Notes under the pieces: generated by a model
Told to the model about the DNA's origin: nothing
Databases searched by the model: none
Seen by the model: the letters and a program-made list of their open reading frames with translations, nothing else
Made by a program: the position numbers and the translations under genes
Part shown: positions 22,813 to 32,599 of the stretch, piece after piece
Layout of the letters: each line of letters starts with the position of its first letter
Position numbering within the stretch: the first letter of the stretch is position 1
DNA from: Argyresthia goedartella
Lineage: Eukaryota > Arthropoda > Insecta > Lepidoptera > Argyresthiidae
NCBI GenBank assembly: GCA_949825045.1
Contig: OX463812.1
Span: 3,146,661-3,210,660 of the forward strand
Direction: 5' to 3'
DNA: 64,000 nucleotides

Positions 22813-25752
22813 TTACTTTATTATAGATAAAATATTTTCAGTTTGCTCGTAGTTTAGTGTTAAAAGCCAATTAGTTATAATTTGCTTACATTTAAATTTA
22901 CATAGACCAAATATACTATGATCTTTATTGATAATGTTATAGAGCCTGGGACCCTGAAAGACGAGAAATCTGTTCAAAAAGAAAGTTCTGCTTCTTACAG
23001 CAGAACAGACAGCATAATTTCGTCGATTTATACCGATTTCAGTTGAGTAAGGAGTGTAAGAATGTTGTTTTAGTGTTGTATGTAATATGTACAGTTGTCT
23101 GACGGTTAGAGTGTCTGAAATTTCATGTAGAGCTCTGGTTGGGAACCTATAAGGTTTGAAGAGACAGATTTTTAGTATAAGTCTTTGAGCTTGTTCCACT
23201 GCTAAGATGTGAGTCTTTGGGGATCCACCCCAGCATGTAATTCCGTACGTCAACAGTGATTGGACTAGAGCCTTGTATACTTGGTTAATTAGTTTATCGC
23301 TTGCGACGTGTCGTAGTTGCTTGAAGACATAGGCTAGTTTTCTTATACGCTTGGCTAGATTCTGTGCTTGCTCGTTAAATGTCAGGTTGCAGTCTATAGT
23401 TATACCAAGGTATTTAGTTGAGTTAGTACTAAGAATACTGTGACAAGTGCAGGTGCTGTTTGGAGGGTAGGAGCATTTGTGGGAGATTATAGTTGAGTTT
23501 TGGCGAATCTCAGAGCATGAAGCCTGGTTGACAATAGAAAACATCATGTATGTTGTTTTATCGGAATTGAGTGTTAGATAGTTAGCTGCAAGCCAGTGCG
23601 TAACAAGATTGAACCCATTTTGGGCTAGGGAGAAGGCATCAGCCCAGGTGTCAGCACTGAAGGTGAGAGTGGTGTCGTCTGCGTAGGAGACAATTTTACA
23701 TTGTGCAAGGCTTAGGTCGCATAGTTCGTTAATATAGCATAAAAATAGTGTGGGGCCTAAGATACTACCTTGTGGGACCCCGTGATAGACTGGTAGTTCA
23801 TCACTGACATGTTCATCTATTTTGACTCGTTGAGTTCTATTTGACAGGTAACTTTCAAATAGGCTCAGCTGAGTTCCCCGTATGCCTAGGAATTCAAGCT
23901 TTTTCAGGAGTAGAGGGATAGATACAGTGTCGAACGCTTTCGCCAAGTCAAGAAATATAGTGATGCATTTTTTTTTGTCGTCAAGGTCTTTAGCAATAGC
24001 ATTCGTAAAGGTTAAAAGTGCGTCTTCAGCAGATTTACCGGCTCGAAAGCCGTACTGTTTATTTGATAATAAGTTATTTTGCTCGAGGAACTTTACCAAT
24101 CTATTATTTATTATTCTTTCTAATAACTTCGATAAGCTAGGTAGGATTGAGATAGGCCTGTAGTTGTTGACCACACTTTTATCCCCAGCCTTGTGTATTG
24201 GGCATATAAGTGATTTCTTTAGATCGGAAGGGAAAATTCCTTTCTGCATACAGATGTTAAAGATGTGAGCTAGTATGGGAACTAGGGAGTCCTTAACAGA
24301 TTTTATCATTTTGGCACTTATTCCATCACATCCTACAGCGCAATCTGGTCTGAGTGCGAGGATTTGTGTTTCTATTTCTTGTTCAGTGGTCTCATACAGT
24401 GTGAAAGAGTGTAGGGAGCGGTTCGATACGTTTCTTGATAACATTAGCGGTGGGGTGCGCGGAATCGCTTCCGAAAGATTTTTTCCGACGTTATTAAAGA
24501 ACATGTTAGCTGTATTTATAGCATTAGTCTGAGAGGGATTTGAAGTAAGAAGTTCTATAGGTGAACTTTTGAATTTTTCAAGATGAGATATGGATTTGAT
24601 TGCAGTCCAGATTTTTTTATTGTTAGAACCCGCAGAAACCAGTAGGCCTCTGTCGTATTTTCGTTTTAGTTTCTTAATTAGAGAATTACAGAAATTGCGG
24701 TATCGCCTGTAGGTAATTGCCAAGACAGTATTTTCTGGCTGGTTTTTTGTCTTTTTATGTAAACTATCACGATTTCGAACGCAGCGAAGAAGTCCTGTGG
24801 TCATCCAAGGCTTTTTCGTTATTTTGCTATTAGGGATTTTGTGTTTGTAAGAGCTATTTTTTGCGGCTGATTTTAAAAGTGTTATCAAGATTCTCATGGC
24901 TTCATCAGGATCATCTGTTAGATATAAATAGGAGAGATCATAAGATTTAAATTCCTCTACAAACTTATTATAGTTTAATCGATTGACGAACTTATTAGGA
25001 GTTGCATGCACTTTGTTCCAGTCAAGACAGAAAAGCGTTGCACAGTGATCAGTTACAGTTGACTGAATTATAAGATTGGTTGATTTGAGCTTTGTCTTGA
25101 GAACTACATGATCTAAGCAGCTTTTATCTCGGGTTGGAATATCATATGCCAGAAATAGTCCTTCGATGGTAAGTATGTCTACGTATGTGTTAAAGTTACT
25201 ATCACTATTATTTGGTATTATGTTAATATTTATATCTCCAATTATAATGATATTGCTGAAATTCTGATAGGTTTTTAGTAGATTCTGTAACGAGTAAATA
25301 AAGCTATCGGCATTTTTGAAACAGTCAGGCCGGTAAATACCTATAATCAATGTGGAATTATCAAGTTGGACAGTAAGGGCTGTGGCTTCAGTAAGATTTG
25401 CTTGCTGTACAATTGGTTTGAGGTGTGTCTTGTGGTATATGACAACACCATCGTTTTGATTGTGATACTTGTCAGTGCTGTGGCATACATATCCGTCTAG
25501 TGGCGGTAACTTGCTAACGCACGACATCCAGCATTCAGTCAAAACAATGATATCGGATTCTATGTTAGTTTGAGCGAGAAGTGTACAGAAACTGTCAAAA
25601 TTATGGTTAATACTCCTAATGTTTTGGTGTAGAACTTTCAGTTTCAATTGAGGCTGGGTAACAAGAGCAGAGCATTGATCAGCCTGACAGGTTTGAGAAC
25701 TACTTAAACTTAAGTTATCTATGTTATCAATTAGCTTATCCATATGTAACAC
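22813..25752 (-). CDS. LINE ORF2: endonuclease and reverse transcriptase
   Basis: 979 residues, intact. The first roughly 250 residues are an apurinic-type endonuclease, with LHQNIRSINHNFD near residue 40, then TECW, IIGDININI, SCLDH and a final TDHCATL. The RT follows: NNYRPISILPSLSKLLERII, KQYGFRAGKSAEDAL, FLDLAKAFDTV near residue 600, GVPQGSILGPTLF near 656 and the catalytic YADDTTLTF near 688. After that come the thumb and C-terminal domain with KYLGITIDCNLTF and TYGITCWGG. It would nick target DNA and copy its own RNA there. The start is the first ATG after ORF1; an earlier start is blocked by the ORF1 stop region. It could still be active, judged only from the open frame. Confidence 0.95.
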   Translation of the reverse strand: MLHMDKLIDNIDNLSLSSSQTCQADQCSALVTQPQLKLKVLHQNIRSINHNFDSFCTLLAQTNIESDIIVLTECWMSCVSKLPPLDGYVCHSTDKYHNQNDGVVIYHKTHLKPIVQQANLTEATALTVQLDNSTLIIGIYRPDCFKNADSFIYSLQNLLKTYQNFSNIIIIGDININIIPNNSDSNFNTYVDILTIEGLFLAYDIPTRDKSCLDHVVLKTKLKSTNLIIQSTVTDHCATLFCLDWNKVHATPNKFVNRLNYNKFVEEFKSYDLSYLYLTDDPDEAMRILITLLKSAAKNSSYKHKIPNSKITKKPWMTTGLLRCVRNRDSLHKKTKNQPENTVLAITYRRYRNFCNSLIKKLKRKYDRGLLVSAGSNNKKIWTAIKSISHLEKFKSSPIELLTSNPSQTNAINTANMFFNNVGKNLSEAIPRTPPLMLSRNVSNRSLHSFTLYETTEQEIETQILALRPDCAVGCDGISAKMIKSVKDSLVPILAHIFNICMQKGIFPSDLKKSLICPIHKAGDKSVVNNYRPISILPSLSKLLERIINNRLVKFLEQNNLLSNKQYGFRAGKSAEDALLTFTNAIAKDLDDKKKCITIFLDLAKAFDTVSIPLLLKKLEFLGIRGTQLSLFESYLSNRTQRVKIDEHVSDELPVYHGVPQGSILGPTLFLCYINELCDLSLAQCKIVSYADDTTLTFSADTWADAFSLAQNGFNLVTHWLAANYLTLNSDKTTYMMFSIVNQASCSEIRQNSTIISHKCSYPPNSTCTCHSILSTNSTKYLGITIDCNLTFNEQAQNLAKRIRKLAYVFKQLRHVASDKLINQVYKALVQSLLTYGITCWGGSPKTHILAVEQAQRLILKICLFKPYRFPTRALHEISDTLTVRQLYILHTTLKQHSYTPYSTEIGINRRNYAVCSAVRSRTFFLNRFLVFQGPRLYNIINKDHSIFGLCKFKCKQIITNWLLTLNYEQTENILSIIK

Positions 25753-25790
25753 TATATATAAAAGTGCTATAAAAATTAAGTAAGGCGCTC

Positions 25791-27029
25791 TCAGGCGCCG
25801 CCATAATTAATTGAGTTTATGTATCTGTACTCAGCATTTTTCTTGGCCGGACAGTCAGCGTCGCCTGTTTTATGGCTACTTTGCTTTTTGTAGCGTAGGC
25901 ATGTTGCGCATTTTGGTAATTCAGATGTTTTTGTGCAGTCGGTCGTCAGGTGCCCTAGTTCGCCGCAATGTCCACAAGTTGGTTTTGCCTCTTTGCAGGT
26001 CTTAGCAGCGTGTCCATACTGCTGACACTTGTAACATCTTGTTACTAGGGTGAAATCTCTTACAGTACACGATGACCAATTGATAAAAACCCTGTCCTGA
26101 GTAATGAGAGCCTTGCGGATTTCGGCAGGTACTTCGATTATATAATTAACGGCATCTGTGTCCTTTTTGCCAGATTTGTGGCTCAGCTTTATTGAGGTCA
26201 AAAATGAGTCTAGCGTCAATTTCGGCATTTTTTCGGCAAGATTTTGTTCAAAGAGACATTTAAAAGCTTCGCTCTCTGTTAGGGAAGTGGGTACTCCAAA
26301 AACAGTGATTCTCGGTCTACGCTTCGAGGGCTCATCCACCTTCAGGCCTGAGGAAGACAGTTGAGAAGCCTGCTTAAGTTTTTCTATGTCTTCCTTATAG
26401 TCAGTGCTTATAATGACCCCACCGTTTTTTGTCTTGCGAAGACCACGGACGTGGAGTTTCATAACTTCAGGGCGAATAATTTTTTGGACTAGATCTTTAG
26501 TCTCGTCACTGGTCTTGTTCTGGTCATGAGGGTAAATAGCTACAGAGCTAAGGGTGCTGGGGCGCATAAAGTTGTTGCTACTTTTCTTGACAATCTCGGC
26601 AAAAGAAGTGGAGCCGGAGGTCGCTGTTTTGTTATTATCTTTAATGGCCTCATTAAGTGCTTGTATTTTTATTGATAGGTCCTGATTTTCTTTCAGCGTC
26701 TGAATTGTGGTTTGGGCTTGAAGGGCTTTTTGTTTAAGCGATTGGTATTGGACAGCCATTTGAGATGTCCCATTTCCTATTTTACGGCACAGATTATTTA
26801 TTCTCAGTTTTTGTTCCGAGTTAAGTTTTCCTTCGGAGGATATAGAGCATACTTCGTTGAGGCACTTTTCAATCGTGGCCATCCAATTCTGTAGTTCACT
26901 GGTACGCACAACTTCCATTGTATTTTCATTGTCCTGGGGGTTGTGTTGGCTCTGACATGTAGAAGGGCAGGTCGGGGGTGGTGAACGGCTGGTGAGGTGG
27001 CTCCGGTTGAACGGGCTACCTTCGCTCAT
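25791..27029 (-). CDS. LINE ORF1: gag-like RNA-binding protein
   Basis: 412 residues, intact. The N-terminal third is polar with a probable coiled coil (residues about 60-130, rich in Gln, Lys and Leu). The middle has an RRM-like fold segment beginning PRITVFGVPTSLTESEAF. Three zinc knuckles follow near the C-terminus: C-x2-C-x4-H-x4-C twice (CYKCQQYGHAAKTC and CGHCGELGHLTTDC), then C-x2-C-x8-H-x6-C. Such proteins coat LINE RNA and act with ORF2. The stop lies 38 bp before the ORF2 start, so ORF2 is probably translated by re-initiation. Confidence 0.93.
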   Translation of the reverse strand: MSEGSPFNRSHLTSRSPPPTCPSTCQSQHNPQDNENTMEVVRTSELQNWMATIEKCLNEVCSISSEGKLNSEQKLRINNLCRKIGNGTSQMAVQYQSLKQKALQAQTTIQTLKENQDLSIKIQALNEAIKDNNKTATSGSTSFAEIVKKSSNNFMRPSTLSSVAIYPHDQNKTSDETKDLVQKIIRPEVMKLHVRGLRKTKNGGVIISTDYKEDIEKLKQASQLSSSGLKVDEPSKRRPRITVFGVPTSLTESEAFKCLFEQNLAEKMPKLTLDSFLTSIKLSHKSGKKDTDAVNYIIEVPAEIRKALITQDRVFINWSSCTVRDFTLVTRCYKCQQYGHAAKTCKEAKPTCGHCGELGHLTTDCTKTSELPKCATCLRYKKQSSHKTGDADCPAKKNAEYRYINSINYGGA

Positions 27030-27140
27030 CTTGACATATAGTTGCTACAAATTATGTTAGATGCATGACAGTCAATAACACTTCAATAGTTGCAACGAAC
27101 ACAAAACACACAAACACAAAGTAGGTCACGGATTAGTTGA

Positions 27141-28019
27141 GTAGAGAATTTATATTATAATTTCTTTATTCACATGCACACGTCCGAAACGTGCGAGCGC
27201 GCCAGAATTGAATCTCAAGAAATTGCATCAGTAATATTGATCAGAAGTTTAACAATAGTTAGAATAGAGTGCGTTGCTCACAGATTGGAAAATTGATTGA
27301 TTATTTGAATATTTGGATTTGTTTTGAAAGTTTTTGGTGCGGCTTCATTAATATAGACTTGTTAACCAAGTGCTTTCATAAGTTTGTACGTCAGATGTTC
27401 AGATTTCCACCAACAGGCTCGCAAGGTCTACTGCTCACAGAGCCACTAGTTTTAGAGGCACCTATCTATAGATCATCAATCATCTCATATCCCTAACGAC
27501 CCCTTGTTGGGCATACATAAAAAGCATCGTGGCTCAGATTACAAAACTCTCTCCTTACTAACTTTGTAAGTTAAGATAATTCATTTATTTCCATTAGACT
27601 AGATAAAATATTGTATGTGGCCCTGGGCCAAAGGCTAGGAAAAACTGTGTTGCATAGCCCAATCTCTTCTTAGGAGTGTTATTCAAGGTATTAGTTATAG
27701 TACATAGTGTTGTCAGGTAAGCTAAATATAAATAAATTTTCCTTTTGACAAAATGAAAAATATATTAAAACCAAAGAAAAGGAAAATACATTTTAAACTG
27801 TCACATTCTCACTGTCAAGCTATCACGTACCTCTAGGTAGGGTAAGGGTTCTGCGTGTGACCTAAAATAATGGGTGACTTTCTAAGGGTGTGGCTGACAA
27901 GGAAAAGAGCACATGGAACTATTTTACACGGGGTTTATTTACACTCGAGCCTAAAACATCTGTAGCTAACAAAATTGGGCGCCATCTCAGCTATAACTGA
28001 GAAATACAGTATTTAACTA
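27141..28019. other. No gene recognised
   Basis: AT-rich sequence. Positions 27325-27395 contain a weak H4-like phrase (TTTGGTGCGGCTTC, then CATAAGTTTGTACGT). Confidence 0.4.
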
Positions 28020-28420
28020 TAATTCGAATGCAAAGTGTTATCGGTATACCCATCTCGACCTTACGCGTCCATTCGCGAGGGGTGGCGTACGTGGGGAATC
28101 GGGGTGGTAGTCCATCAAACTTTGCTTTTTCAGCGGAAGACCAACGGTTTCCACTTCATGACGACATGCTCTCCGACGTGGGTAGTCTAAACATTCCAAC
28201 CTGCATGCTTCGGCGACATGACGCAACAAGCCTTCGAGGTGACGCCATCCAACGGAAGTGGCTCGCAGACCTTTGCGGGGAATAAACAGGGTTTCACCAG
28301 GGGCTGCGCTCGCCCAAGTCAGCCACAAAGAGTGTTTCGCTGTCGTGTGACGAGAGCCTAGTCTATCCACATGTCTATCCAGTCTTGCGTCGCGGGCCAA
28401 ACTTCCATATAACTTATATT
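28020..28420. other. GC-rich block, unidentified
   Basis: A 120-codon open frame on the minus strand (28400-28038) and a plus-strand frame (28028-28285) overlap here. Neither has a recognisable domain. The base composition differs from the flanks, so it may be a fragment of an unknown mobile element. I make no functional call. Confidence 0.3.
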
Positions 28421-28880
28421 ACTCTGTGGCTGAACTGTCCGCGGGAATCTTGGAATAACTTTATATATAGCAATATTAGTATGCCAATGGGCCGCTTCGC
28501 TAATTGCCGAACTTATTTTAAAATCGATCATATCAGAAGTTACATTTTAAATATAACTATAAATTAATAATCATAGAAAGCTTATGACATGTAGAGATAA
28601 ATCAGTGTATGTATTGTACATAATTAGGCATTAAAATACTTGTGTGTTGTTATTATTAAACACTCATATATTAAAGCCTCTCATTATGGAAGTCACATTA
28701 ACTACCTTTTTTTTATTATGAAATAATCTTCCACTAAAGTAAGTACCTGTAGTCGGGTTAAAATATAGAAAATAAAACCATTATGATTAAGTATCAATTT
28801 TTTCAATAATCATCAAATTCAGAATCTAAATATTCAACAGATTCCTATGACATTTCATGACCTTCATGATCAGATTTTAC
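28421..28880. other. No gene recognised
   Basis: AT-rich spacer. Confidence 0.5.
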
Positions 28881-29657
28881 TGGTTAAATTCTGAACATAT
28901 CAGACTCATTGTCAGTTGTAAGTCTGGATGTTTCCCTATCACTGCCGCCAACATTTATAATAAGTTGTTCAGTTTCTCTATCAATTACCAGTCCCCTACA
29001 TCTATATGTATCAGCAGTTATATCCTCAAAACAGTTTTGTATAAGCTGCAGTAACGTGATATTATCTAAACCAACATTTTTTGTGGCAACCTTTCCTTTT
29101 ACTATGCCCCATATCATTTCTATCGGATTCAGGTCATAATGATATGGCGGCAGCCGTAGTAATTTGTGTCCATACTCCTGCAATAAATTATCAATCTCGT
29201 TTACTGGGTCAGGATTATTTTGTTTTACCAAAAACAACAACATACTTTTGGTGTCTTTGGTAGGGTAGGCAATATTTTTGATGTAACCTTTCTGCAATTT
29301 AATTTTCTCTATTAACCGAGCTTGGAAGTTTGTTAATTTGGCTAGAATGATATCTAGCTTTGTCCATGACTATGCAGGTGGGTTAATTTAGATTGGGTAT
29401 TAATTTAGTCAATACCTTTTTTTTATTAAATTCATGGCATCATGGAAATCAGCTTTTTTTTCTTTGTCGTTATAAATTAACAAAGCACTCGGGACGAACT
29501 CAGTCTTGCCACCACAATGAACAATTATGTATCTTTTTCCTACAGATTTGGATACGCCGGGCTCATTTTCGCTTTGCCAACATTTTGCATGATTGAGCGA
29601 AGAATCTGGTTGTAACTTTATTTCATTATAAAAATGGGTCGGCTTAGGAAACGTCAT
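28881..29657 (-). pseudogene. IS630/Tc1-type DDE transposase relic
   Basis: Reading down the minus strand, 29657-29409 gives a strand segment with GKRYIIVHCGGKTEFVPSAL and ends near a degenerate DFHDAMN. The second catalytic Asp is in IVMDKARYHSSQINKLPSS at about 29375-29320, in another frame. The third acidic residue is the Glu of LLRLPPYHYDLNPIEMIWG (29297-28884 frame), followed by the usual C-terminal tail. The N-terminal DNA-binding part and first Asp are missing. At least two frameshifts break it. Confidence 0.8.
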
Positions 29658-30115
29658 AGGTCTAGTAGTTCCTCTTCTTAAAGTTCAAGTGACAAACATT
29701 CTAAGAGTAAAGGACACAAGAAGCAGCTTAAGAGGAAGGCTAGTCGAATTGAAGCATTGGAAGGGTTGATACGTGAAGTGATGTTGCTCCACCGCGACAG
29801 CCAATGGTTCACTATGTGGGTCGTAACGACTTTATACCTGAGTTTGATCCACAAACATCTTCCGACTCAGTCGAACATTGGATCCGTAATTTGAAAGGTG
29901 TGGCTAGCATGCATGGTTGGGATGAACGCACATTAATTTGCAACTGCACAGCTAAGTTGGGTGGCTATGCTATCAGCTGGGAAGAGTGGAAATCAAAATT
30001 AATTACAGCAGTTCCATTTACTAAAAACAAATTATAACAGAAAATGGGACTAGAACATTCCTGAGATTCAATGCGCCTTCAACACTCTGGTTCACGAGGG
30101 AACAAAGTCATCAAG
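29633..30115 (+). pseudogene. Ty3/gypsy-like gag fragment
   Basis: Starts near an ATG at 29633 with a basic, Ser-rich stretch (MGRLRKRHRSSSSSS) that hits a stop. After frame changes, 29804-30037 reads RNDFIPEFDPQTSSDSVEHW, then IRNLKGVASMHGWDERTLIC, resembling the capsid N-terminal region of gypsy gag proteins. The coding sequence then stops where the minus-strand LINE begins at 30119. Assignment to gag rests on the F-x-P-x-FDP...W-I-x-x-L pattern. Confidence 0.6.
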
Positions 30116-30118
30116 TCA

Positions 30119-31600
30119 AGTTAAGTCAAGTCAAAGTAATTTATTACTGTAGATATTTAAATATACTTAGCAAACGTCAATTTTGCCTCTTCTCTACATT
30201 GGACCACTGTGGGAGAAGAAGGACGTAGAAACTCCCACAGATTGATTTTTAGAACTCTTTTAAAAATAGGTTGTGCTTAACTATTACAAATATTAAATTT
30301 TTTATTATTATGATTAATAAGTAGGAATAAATAATTACAAAATTATTAACAGCAAGGCCTGTGTTGAGCTAGATTAACCCCATACAGTCCTGTCATTTAA
30401 GTAATCTTGAACATTGTAATATCCCTTTTTTGACAAAGTCGCTTTAACATGCTTTTTAAATAGCTCAAATGTCAATTTCAAAATCTCCAGAGGTATCTTA
30501 TTATAGTAGAGAATGCACTGACCCTTGAAAGAATTGCTAACCTTCGCGAGTCTAAATCGGCGCGCACACAGTCTGTGATTATTTCTTACGTTAACATTAC
30601 AGCTATCGCTAATTTCGGAAAATGTTGTAAGGTTCTTGCGTACATACATTATATTTTCGAAAATAAATTGACTAGCTACTGTTAGTATGTCAATTTCTTT
30701 CAAAAGCTCTCTTAAGGAGTATGTTCGTTTTAAATTATAAATTGCTCGAATAGCTCTTTTCTGTAAAATAAAAATAGTTTGAATATCCGCTGCATTCCCC
30801 CACAACAAGATACCATAGGACATCACACTATGAAAGTAACTAAAATATACTAGCCTAGATGTAGCCACATCCGTGCTTTGTCTGATGTTCCTAACAGCGT
30901 AAGCCGCAGAACTTAATTTACCAGCCAATTTATCTATGTGGGGTCCCCACTGCAATTTGCTATCAATGGTTATTCCAAGAAACTTCGTATCATTTACTAA
31001 TTCTAACGTGCTGTTGTCTAACACTAAACTGGTCTCAACTTGCCTGACATTTGGAAGTGAGAATTTGATACACTTGGTTTTACCAGCGTTTAACAATAAA
31101 TTATTAACTGTGAACCAATTCAAGGTTAAAGACAATACAACAAGGTTAAATACACCATTAACATCATCAAAATCTCCTATTTGTCTTTCAATTTTGAAGA
31201 CCATTGAAGTATCATCAGCAAACAACACTATGTCAATTAATTTCTCCACCATGAAAGGCAGATCATTAATATATACCAGGAATAAGAAAGGGCCTAATAT
31301 GGAACCTTGTGGAACGCCAATTTTAACACCCGATCCATCAGATTTTACGCCGTTAACTTCTGCCTTTTGCATTCTATTGCTTAGGTATGATCTTAGTAGA
31401 TCCAACGCTTTATTTCTAACTCCGTAATGATTTAATTTAATTAATAGCGTATTATGATCAACACAACCAAACGCCTTCGACTGGTCGCAAAAAACTCCGA
31501 TAGCATCCTGTGCGGCTCCCATGCAGAATAAATAGCATCCGTAGTCGATTTACTCCTAGTGAAACCATATTGTTTAGCGTGGAGTTGTTTTGTACATCCC
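30119..31600 (-). mobile_element. LINE family L1a, best copy in the window
   Basis: The 382-codon frame 31522-30374 covers FCDQSKAFGCVDHNTLLIKL, GVPQGSILGPFLFLVYIND, the catalytic FADDTSMVF, WFTVNNLLLNAGKTKCIKF, FLGITIDSKLQWGPHIDKL and the C-terminal end DYLNDRTVWG. The upstream KQYGFTRSKSTTDAIYSA is in a second frame (31650-31441), so there is one frameshift. The 3' UTR has the hairpin CTGTGGGAG / CTCCCACAG at about 30210-30240. The tail is of TTGACTTGAC type (30119-30143). The 5' end is truncated at about 31590-31600, within or next to gypsy integrase sequence. Confidence 0.9.
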
Positions 31601-32034
31601 CGTACTTTTTGGTCCATGGTAGAGAGATGATACTTGATGGGGGAGTACATAATAATAATGAGCTGTTAGATCTCCATACGGTCAAGGTGGCTGATCCCCA
31701 AACATTTTCAGTTTCACTTAAGGAATTAGGTATGGTATTTCAAAATGTACGTGCCCATTTGAAAAAGGCTTACGATCATAATTCGAAGTACTTTAACTTG
31801 AGGAAAAAGCCTATACAATTGCAGGCAGGTCAATTTTTATATAAAAGGTGTTTTCCCTTGTCGAACGCTTCCAAACACTTTTCGGCTAAATTGGCGCCGA
31901 AGTTTGAAAAATGCGTAATTCATGATAAGTACTTACCCTTGGTATACTCTCTAAAATCCTTCGAGGGTAAAAATCTAGGCAAGTTCCACATAAAGGACTT
32001 GGTGCGGTTCGAAGATGCTTCCCCCACTACCTAG
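31590..32034 (+). pseudogene. Ty3/gypsy integrase C-terminus
   Basis: From about 31590 the frame reads SPYFLVHGREMILDG, the F-x-HGRE motif at the end of gypsy integrase cores. Then come FQNVRAHLKKAYDHNSKYFN, a polar linker and FHIKDLVRF, ending with a stop at 32032-32034. The apparent start at 31510 belongs to the antisense of the neighbouring LINE, so the first roughly 27 residues of the open frame are not integrase. The rest of this element is not present next to it. Confidence 0.75.
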
Positions 32035-32599
32035 TGTAAATAAACTTGAATATTTTACAAGGCATAATTTTTACTGGTGTTACCATTACTGATACTCGTT
32101 GCGTAACATTAGCAATGTACGTCTTATAAATATTAGCATAAATAAAATTAAAATAACATCACTTTTTAAAATTTGAGATTTCCGAGTAGCACCACTTTAC
32201 ATCTGAGGCCACTTTAGGATAAGAACAAAATTGCAAAATATGTTAATAGGGAGGGAGCATTACACTATACAGGTATTGTATTTTATGTATCTTGATATCT
32301 TATAACATATTATTTGTACTTGTTTGTTTGAAATTGTTATACTAAAAGTAACATTATTAAACTGATGAGTGTTGTAGGTATTGTATTTTATGTATTTTGA
32401 TATCTTATAACATATTATTTGTACTTATTTGTTTGAAATTGTTATACTAAAAGTAACATTATTAAACAGATGAGTGTTGTAGTATATCATATATCTTTTT
32501 TATCATAAATACTCTTCGGATTGTATTATTTGCACATCTTTATTACACTTTACAGAATAGTCACCGGGATATTAGCTACAATTAACAAATGATATTAAT
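32035..32599. repeat. AT-rich spacer with a 105-bp tandem duplication
   Basis: AGGTATTGTATTTTATGTAT starts at 32271 and again at 32376. The two 105-bp units (32271-32375, 32376-32480) differ at only a few sites. Nothing else was recognised between the two gypsy relics. Confidence 0.85.

Larger units (their letters stand above)
22484..27140 (-). mobile_element. Apparently complete two-ORF LINE
   Basis: On the minus strand the order is a short 5' UTR, ORF1 (27029-25791), 38 bp, ORF2 (25752-22813), a roughly 330-bp 3' UTR and an (ATT)n tail at 22484-22511. Both ORFs are uninterrupted. The layout and the triple zinc-knuckle ORF1 fit the jockey/CR1 side of the LINE tree. The 5' end is approximate, and a target-site duplication could not be fixed by eye. 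The 3' tail begins only about 20 bp from the end of the mariner at 22463. Confidence 0.85.

Noticed and set aside
23882..26894. Plus-strand frames across the intact LINE
   Set aside because: Antisense shadows of ORF1 and ORF2.
28038..28400. 120-codon minus-strand gene
   Set aside because: No start context, domain or splice support, and a competing frame on the other strand. Left as an unidentified GC-rich block.
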